From: Glutinoglossum americanum
Taxonomy: Eukaryota > Ascomycota > Geoglossomycetes > Geoglossales > Geoglossaceae
Direction: 5' to 3'
NCBI GenBank assembly: GCA_020080175.1
Contig: JAGHQL010000029.1
Coordinates: forward strand, 1 to 64,000
Length of the DNA: 64,000 bases
The number at the start of each line of letters is the position of its first letter. Position 1 is the first letter of the stretch. The notes beneath the pieces are model-generated. The model saw only the letters and a program-made list of their open reading frames with translations. It searched no databases and had not been told where the DNA came from. The translations under genes and the position numbers were made by a program. Shown one piece after another: positions 57,198 to 64,000 of the stretch.

Positions 57198-60100
57198 CCT
57201 AACAGCGGATTGGTAGAGACCAATCGGTTAAAATGCTCAGTTTGGCAAATAGAGTGATGGCCTGAGTTCTGAATACCGTGGAAGAACGAGTAATATCCAG
57301 ATGACCTATTCGAATGGAGGGAGGCTCTTTTCTCTCTCTAGGTACCAGCACATTGATCAAGTACCCGGGCGTCTCACAAGCTCTAGGGATTATCGCTGTG
57401 TATAGACGAAAAGCCACGAGTTTCGGATGCCAGAGACACAAATATCTTAGAGATGTCTCATCCGAGTAACCGCGGCGTCCTAGTATCCCAGTTGCTCTAA
57501 CTGTGTGCCAGGAAGAATCGAAAACCAGAAGCTCGTTGGAGTCGTACTCAGTTCGTTATGCGGATCGCTAAAGTCTCGTTGTATTGGTTAGTCTTGAGCA
57601 CTAGTGGTTGTTTTGATATGCGTGGTAAGGAATGCAAGAGACGTGAGAACTCAGGAATGCCTATAAAAGATGTTTCCATGCGAGCTGCATACCGATGAGT
57701 TCACAACACACAACATCCAGGAATTCCAGCGCCAGAAGATGGCCTTTGAATGCTCAGCAGCTAGGCCAACACAGCTTCGAGTTCGAGTTAATCTTCAGAC
57801 TTAATTGCTGCTGGTATATCCGATATGCCCGTGTAAACCGCGCAGTGTTGACTGATGGTGGAAAAATGAGTGTGGGTGTTAATGTTGTGGTCTGCCGTCA
57901 AGTCCACAGGCAGTAACGATCCGAGTGGGCCGAGTTCAAGGTACGAAATAAACGTTCCAGCTCACTAAGGCGCCCGAGTGACGCTAGAACGATACAGCAG
58001 CGCCGCCTCGTCGAACGGTGAAAGCTCGTTGTAGGATCCGTTGAAGGAGGGCAACGTGCAAGGACCAATACAGTGAGGTCCCGAGTAGGGATGCAACTTC
58101 CAGGGCGAGCGATTACGCAAGGACCAACCTCCGCCACTACGGTGACAGAAACCCTCCTGTCAAATGTTAAGATTGCCTCTGCACTCGGTTGATTTCTGGC
58201 CTGAGAGGTGGCAGTCGACACAAAGATGAGAGAAATGGAGATGTCAGAGTTTCGGGGGATGTCACTCTAGAATGGCCCGTATATTTGGGGTCGATGAGGC
58301 GTCTAGCCACAAAAAACTGCGCACACTAACGGTCGTGGTACGATATACATATTTTCCTGGTAGAGAGGTGACACCCACCCGGGCCGACGAGCTACTGCAA
58401 AGAATCTGAAACCAACATATGCCCAACTTCTCGAAAGAGAACATCGAAACTCTGTCACCACACTCATAATACGGGCATAACTCGATAATCGATATGGGAT
58501 AAGCTTGCGGACTCGGCACTCCCACCTTATTGAGTGGAGTCCCTGTCAGAGTGTGCCGAGAAAAGCAAAACGCCCGCCAAAATACAAGGGGCGAGCACAC
58601 CAGAACCAATCCCTGGGCATTTGCCCTTTTAACTTTTATTTTTTCGCGCTAGGATTCTCATCTAACGAATTCGTTCCCAGGCATGATGAGTACCAGGTCC
58701 GACAAAAATCAATCTCTGTACGCACACCACAATTGAACGACTGGCCTCGAGCCTTGAGGTCTCAGGATCCGGTCATTGTTTTTTCCCCTGTGATGTTTAC
58801 CTCCTACGTCAGGCACTCAAATTAACTCCTGGCGCCTATACTGTCGAACCCACAAATTAGCTTCGAAAGCGCTATTAGGTTAATCGATAACAGCAATTCC
58901 AATCTCCAACTCGCCAAAATCAATGCAGACGTGCAGAACAGGCGAACAGACCCTGTGCATCTCGATCCTCTGCAAAGCACAGGCCAGTGTCTGCACTTTT
59001 CATCACGTTTTCACAAGCTACTCTACACCCATGCCCGAAAAGGAGGCCTTGAACTGGAACGTGCAGGTATTCCTGACATGGGGTACTTCCCACCCGTGTT
59101 GTGCGATGTGAATTTCTGCGTCAATAAATACGGCCTCTCGAAACTTCGATTCTCATCACAATACTAGAGCCTGCAGATGTCACGACACTGGATGTGATGC
59201 CGATATCAATGCTACCGTGACATGTCATGCGTTATCATGGGCCAAAAGGCGTTCTCTCAGCTTGTTCCGTCCCGATGCCTGTCCCGCCCACCAGCACCTG
59301 GATAGTTAGGCGACAAGTGCTAAGTAAGCTTAGCACTCGCCTTTGCATTAATACCGACCAGAATTTCGGGTTTTCTAAGCAGAGAGACAGGTGCAGAAGT
59401 GGCTGTGAGACGTGTGCTTGGCGGGCACATTTAGGCTGGGGTCTCCTTTGGGAGTGTTGGACCAAATTAAAACTGTATCAATGGGCGTTACGGTTCGGTT
59501 CTCCGACGCCATCCAGTGTCAAGAGATAGCGGAAAAGGAATTGCATATTCTCAGACGCAGAGCGTGGAGTCCAAGCCCAGGGTTCTTGATGCCACCAAAT
59601 AATTAGGCAGCATTTGCGCTATCCACGACATAAACGGTTCCACAAATACGGACCGATCGACCTGCCCAGACGACGGCGTAAAGTTAATAGGATGCTAACG
59701 TCAAACCCATGGGGATCAGCTTTATCATGGAGGATAGTCCTTATTATCTGGCCATTGCTCGACGGAACTAAACATTCGCCCTGTAAAACGAACTGATGGC
59801 TCCCAACCCTAAATTAAATCATCAATCACTTGTGCGAGCCCCGATAAAAAAATGGCTCAGGCTCAAGCCATGTAAAACAGGAAAGGTTTGAAGCGCGGGG
59901 GATCGTCAATAGCAATTACTATCGTACCAAGTAGCACATGGTAGGTATACCCACTCCGTACTGCTCTTTGGAGCACCCTGCATCTCGACGTTTCTGGAAC
60001 TTCAGCGATGCCCTTTAGAAATGAGTGATGCGTCAAGGCTTGTCTTGCAAAACCCGCCTCAACCGCCGAGACAGAATTGAATTGAACAGAACTGGCATCT

Positions 60101-63100
60101 TTAGGATACGCCATCTCCACAATCCAGCCACTGCGCTGTTCTTGTCCAACGACCGAAACCCCGAGAGCGAGCCTTCGTATTTACGACTCCCCTCAAGCTA
60201 TTCGCTACCAGATTTCACGGAAATTTAAAGATCCAGGTTCGCCTCATCCGTTTCTAAAGCAACGTCACGAACCGAGCAACCCTGGGGGAATAATGCATAA
60301 CACGACAAAGCATCAGCGAAGACACTCGCGGGTCAAACAATGAGCCACAATGGCGTCCGGGGACACGGGAAACTTCTGACCTTTTGAATTACTTTTGAGA
60401 TGGAAACGAAGATGGAAAACGGGAGACCCCCATGTCTATTGCCGGGGACATCCCGCGCGCCACTCTAAAAGGAATGTACGAGGTACAATATACTTTTTTC
60501 GAAAGTAGTGATCTCCAAGCCGGCCCTTCATCCCATTCGAGGTGTGACTGGTGAGAATGCATTTACGCGGCCCGTAAACGAGAAGCCGCGTCTCCGCAGC
60601 AACACGAACGACTCGATTCGACGGTCCAGGTTCCATTCGCATTCCTGCGCCTCAGCGATATCGGTTGGTTCCTCCGAGGGTAACGTGAAGAGCTGGTGAT
60701 CCTTTGTCACAAAGGATTCCATGCCATCGTCGTCGAGTGAATGCCTGGGCCGTCACTCGATAACTCTGCTCGTCTATAGGCAGGGGGAGAGACTCTGATC
60801 TACAACTTCAAGATGGCATACTCCGCCCAGCGTAAACTGAAATTCCTGCCGTGTCGCCGAATCCGCGACCGGAGCCAACGCTCCCTTGCGAGATCCTAAC
60901 ATTGGCAAGCTTCACGAGCACTCCCTCCTTCCCTTCTAGTCAGAGAATGTACACAGACCCCCGAGCCCTCAAGATGCCGAGCATTCGACCAGCATTCGAC
61001 CGGCAAGCCGACAATCACCTCTGACCAGGTTAATGGAAATCGCATAGACGCAATGTACTTATACTTGGCATCCGAGCGCACGCAGTAGATAGTTTAGCAG
61101 ATGTGTTGACCGCTCCCCAGCAAGAGGGCTCGGAGAGCTTCCCGCGCTCGCGAGGCGGGAATTCTGCAGCAAAAGAAGTAAACAAAAAATGCCCAAGGCC
61201 TCCGCAACCCGCATATCCATCGAGAAGAGACTAGCATTCTTCCCCAGAACGGTCAACCTGCTCACAAGTTGGCTTCCATCCCACCAGGATATAACTCTCC
61301 AGGACACGACCCCCGCGCGCTGGATTCCTTTTTCCGTTCTGCTGCGAAGGGTGAGCGAAGGAGGGAGGCAATGTCTTGTGCACAGCCAAGGACACAATCT
61401 AGGAGGGAGCTGGAGCCCGCAAAGGGAAGTATACCGCCATGGCGATGAAAGACTCCCCCCTATACCGGCAGTTGACCCCCGCGGACTGATCACCAACCCT
61501 ATTCACGCCGTCCAGCCCATTTGATCGCGGCAAGTTCCATTCCAGCGCATCCGCGTTGCTTGTTCCGAAGACTATTTCCAGCATCCCCAGCGGCCTTTTT
61601 GCTTATCGCAGGCACCTCCAAGGCCGATCGCAGACCACATGGGATCGACGCGACGATGTTTCTTTTGTTTTTTGCTCGCGGTTCCCCATGTCTAAGGCTG
61701 GATCCTCCCCCTGAAGCCGCGTGGCCGACAGATACAACGTAACCGTATAACCCTGGCTAACTTTAGATTGACCCCAACATCACGCAGGTACCCCCTCCCA
61801 CACGCCGAAAACTACGAATGATCAGAGCGGTCGACGATAGGGGGTTGCGCAGGCTCAGATCCGTCCACAAAGAGGCCGCCAGTCGTCCCATCGCGGTCGA
61901 GGGTGCATATTCGTGGCTCAGCGGCTACCCGACGTCCTCGCTCGCCTCCCCCTTTCGGTGCACGTACAGGGCGTATCCGTGATCTCTCGTCACCCCAACA
62001 CGGAGCATATTGAAATACCCAACTTCCACTCCCACTCTGGAAGATGCTGCCACGACGGCGGCAGCATAATTTCTCGGGACCCCGAGCAATCTGTTTCAGC
62101 CCAGGAAAATGAGAGGGCGCTGTTTCATTTGCATTAACTATTGGAATATTGCATTCGGGCGGTTGGCTTGCGTCGAGCGTAACGCCTTTGTCGAGCTCGC
62201 GACAGACAATATCGAAGATCGGAGATATAGATCTTGATTGTCGGCTATTATTTTGTGGAGGGGGCCGATTGGGGGTCATTATTCGATGTTGTCAACTAAC
62301 CGCTGCACATCTTATTCAGGAAGTTATGGAAAGATGGGGGCTTATTCATACCTTGCAGGTAAGGGGCGCGGGGGTCTGTTGTTTTCTCAGTCTGCATTTT
62401 GGCTTTCGCGACGGACTGCCCCCAGCATCGCATTTCTCATTCAAACTTCGTCAATGCTATCCACCGCGCTTAGGCAGGAAAGGAGACGTCGTGTCCTCGA
62501 GTTTGGCCCGGTGCGATTCTATGCACTTCACTCACTACGCTTATCCCTCGTGCTAGTTTGGGGGACGACCTGTCTGCTATGGCGCACGTCAGTGCTGTCA
62601 GTTCAAGCCAGGAACCCATGCTGCAAGGGGAACCCTTTGACCTCATCCCTGCCCCGCAAGAGCCTTGGCTCTGTGGGGCTAGGGGTAAGTCATGGTACAG
62701 AGAGTCGTGCACAGCCGGAAATATCATCTTGTACATTGGCGAACTTCAGGGTATAGCTGCCTAGCTAGACTATGGCTGTGCGGCAGTGTCAATAGAGGTT
62801 TGCTTACAGATATCTCATGGGGCGAATATATATAGAGGAAAAAAATTAAAACATATATATATTTATTTAGGCCCCTATTCAGTGATGTCGATTTGGAAGA
62901 AAATCCGCTCATCCTCCTAGGAAGAGGGGGATATTGAAAAAAAAAATTAAGGGGTAGTCAAATTTTACAAAGAACACAGGAGTCACGTTCGAGAATCAAA
63001 GCAGTGTCCCCCGAGGGATAAGAAAAAGGACCTCATCTTATACCGTAGCACGACTTTCACCGCATCGCCTTCTCCAACAAGAGGGTATTCCTAAGATTTA

Positions 63101-63205
63101 CGACTATCGTTACACCACCATCGAGAAAATAAAAATAAGAGAAAATGCCCTCCCCACCACTGATAGCCAAAAAATATGCTCTCTAAGATCCAGGGCTGTT
63201 ACATG
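57198..63205. other. 6-kb interval without recognisable genes
   Basis: No open frame above about 170 codons, and none shows a domain, a plausible splice chain or a codon pattern like the neighbours. The first part (57198-57700) is probably the RasGEF 5' region. A short tandem repeat of AGCATTCGACC is at about 60977-61003. An AT-rich patch with TATATATA lies at 62825-62870. I found no tRNA B-box, no terminal repeats and no reverse-transcriptase or transposase motifs. It may hold long UTRs, non-coding RNA or degraded repeats. Confidence 0.45.
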
Positions 63206-64000
63206 CTAGGCAGATTTTTTCGCCGCTACACTCAAGGCAGATTCGCCTTCTCCATAATTGCTCCACACGAGCTTATGAGTGTGCATCCACTTCTTTAGCC
63301 TTTCCATCGCCGACAGAGCCCCCCCGATGGGTTGTGACAAACCCTGTTCTAAGTCTGCGATGGGGACTTTCTGCAACCTCAGTATGACGACCGAACCGGT
63401 AAGGCCTAAGGCCGCTGCGGCGACCAGTATGAAAGACCAGAACTGGGTGTCGTGGGTTAGATTGGTGTTCATTCCATATATTGACTACCCCGGAGGAATT
63501 GAAAGGTCAGCTATCGTATACGCGTAATTGCTAATTCACTTACAGAAATAAGCCCAGGTGGCAAGAAAAACATGTTGAGCAGTGTTAGTTTTCTAATGCT
63601 TTCTCCCTGCTTGAACGATACCGCAGCATCAACCCGCTGTAGTTGCGCGAGTTCTGCGGTAAGTCGAGCTTGTTTGATACTGTTAAGGTTGAGGATCTAG
63701 GTTCTACTTCAGCATTTATCTAGACTTGCGGGGACGTAACGCTTACTATATCAAGGACACTAGCTGTACGATTTCGAAGGGCTTTCAGGCGAAGGTCAAT
63801 TACAAGCATTGCGTTTGCTTCTTGATGGAAATCTTGCATAAAGGATGTAGGAACAATTAAGCTCGCTGGTTGTGCTGGACTACTAGTCATGTAGTTTATA
63901 TATCGCTGATGGTAGAATAATTGACGCTGAAGATAGTCAATATTCAAGAGGAAGCTTCGTCCCAAAAACCCAGCTGCATCCATGAAGTCTGCGTCACCGA
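63206..64000 (-). CDS. CorA-like Mg2+ transporter, C-terminal part (cut by window edge)
   Basis: C-terminal 220 or so residues of a fungal CorA-like metal-ion channel; the 5' part lies beyond the right edge. Exons visible: 64000-63747 (open to the edge), 63696-63544 and 63484-63206. The visible protein reads GDADFMDAAGFLGRSFLLN, then NRTASVLDI joined to ILNLNSIKQARLTAELAQLQ across a 50-nt intron. FKQGESIRKLTLLNMFFLPP leads to LISSIYGMNTNL, which holds the diagnostic GMN motif at the end of TM1. TM2 is FWSFILVAAAALGLTGSVVI. The short C-terminus ends GEGESALSVAAKKSA. The acceptor at 63697 was chosen because it alone keeps the frame. Substrate Mg2+ is a family inference. Confidence 0.82.

Noticed and set aside
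61059-62756. Several 100-170-codon frames on both strands
   Set aside because: They overlap each other in different frames, show no domain, and their residue make-up is like random GC-balanced sequence.
57198-63205. tRNA genes
   Set aside because: The only GGTTCGA-like string (minus strand near 58838) lacks the following CC and any cloverleaf context.

Overview
The window is a 64-kb piece of nuclear DNA from a filamentous ascomycete (Pezizomycotina). The evidence is many short introns (mostly 44-90 nt, GT...AG, CTAAC/CTGAC-like branch points), and fungal gene families such as the septation kinase SepH/Cdc7, MIC12, Mediator MED5, NADP-dependent glutamate dehydrogenase and fungal chorismate synthase. 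The spacing is loose (about 22 gene models in 64 kb, with gaps of 1-6 kb), which would suit Pezizomycetes or a similar lineage, but I cannot fix the class. I see no tRNA, rRNA, CRISPR array or intact transposon.

Layout, left to right. 0.8-12.6 kb: MIC12 (MICOS subunit), a convergent R3H-SUZ RNA-binding protein, a CCHC zinc-knuckle/RS-rich protein, the splicing factor Cwf18, a mitochondrial PPR protein and a Cys-rich cell-surface membrane protein. 13.6-27.7 kb: a 15-exon septation kinase, dihydrofolate synthase, an uncharacterised fungal protein, a YFH7-like P-loop kinase, ALG11 and COX18. 28-38 kb: an AAAP amino-acid transporter, NADP-GDH and MED5. 38-40.5 kb: gene-poor, with an OTU-like remnant. 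40.5-57.2 kb: a kelch-type membrane protein, a CaMKK/Ssp1-type kinase, a lipoate-protein ligase (AIM22), chorismate synthase (ARO2) followed by a diverged partial copy of its own 3' end, and an SH3-RasGEF of the Cdc25 type. 57.2-63.2 kb has no recognisable gene. The right edge cuts a CorA-like Mg2+ transporter.

The genes do not form a cluster with one function. They are housekeeping and signalling genes: mitochondria (MIC12, PPR, COX18, AIM22), RNA processing (R3H-SUZ, zinc knuckle, Cwf18), nitrogen and aromatic/folate metabolism (GDH, AAAP transporter, ARO2, FOL3), glycosylation (ALG11), and growth or cell-cycle signalling (SepH, RasGEF, CaMKK). Several are tight head-to-head pairs with shared promoters of about 200-240 bp (CWF18/PPR, ALG11/COX18, AIM22/ARO2). 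One convergent pair (CaMKK/AIM22) overlaps in coding sequence.

The most notable observations are: a probable U2-type AT-AC intron that rebuilds a perfect CCHC zinc knuckle; an apparent one-base deletion in the glycine loop of the septation kinase; the partial tandem duplication of the ARO2 3' end; and the 26-bp overlap of two convergent coding regions. All spliced models were built by eye from splice signals and family similarity and have no transcript support.
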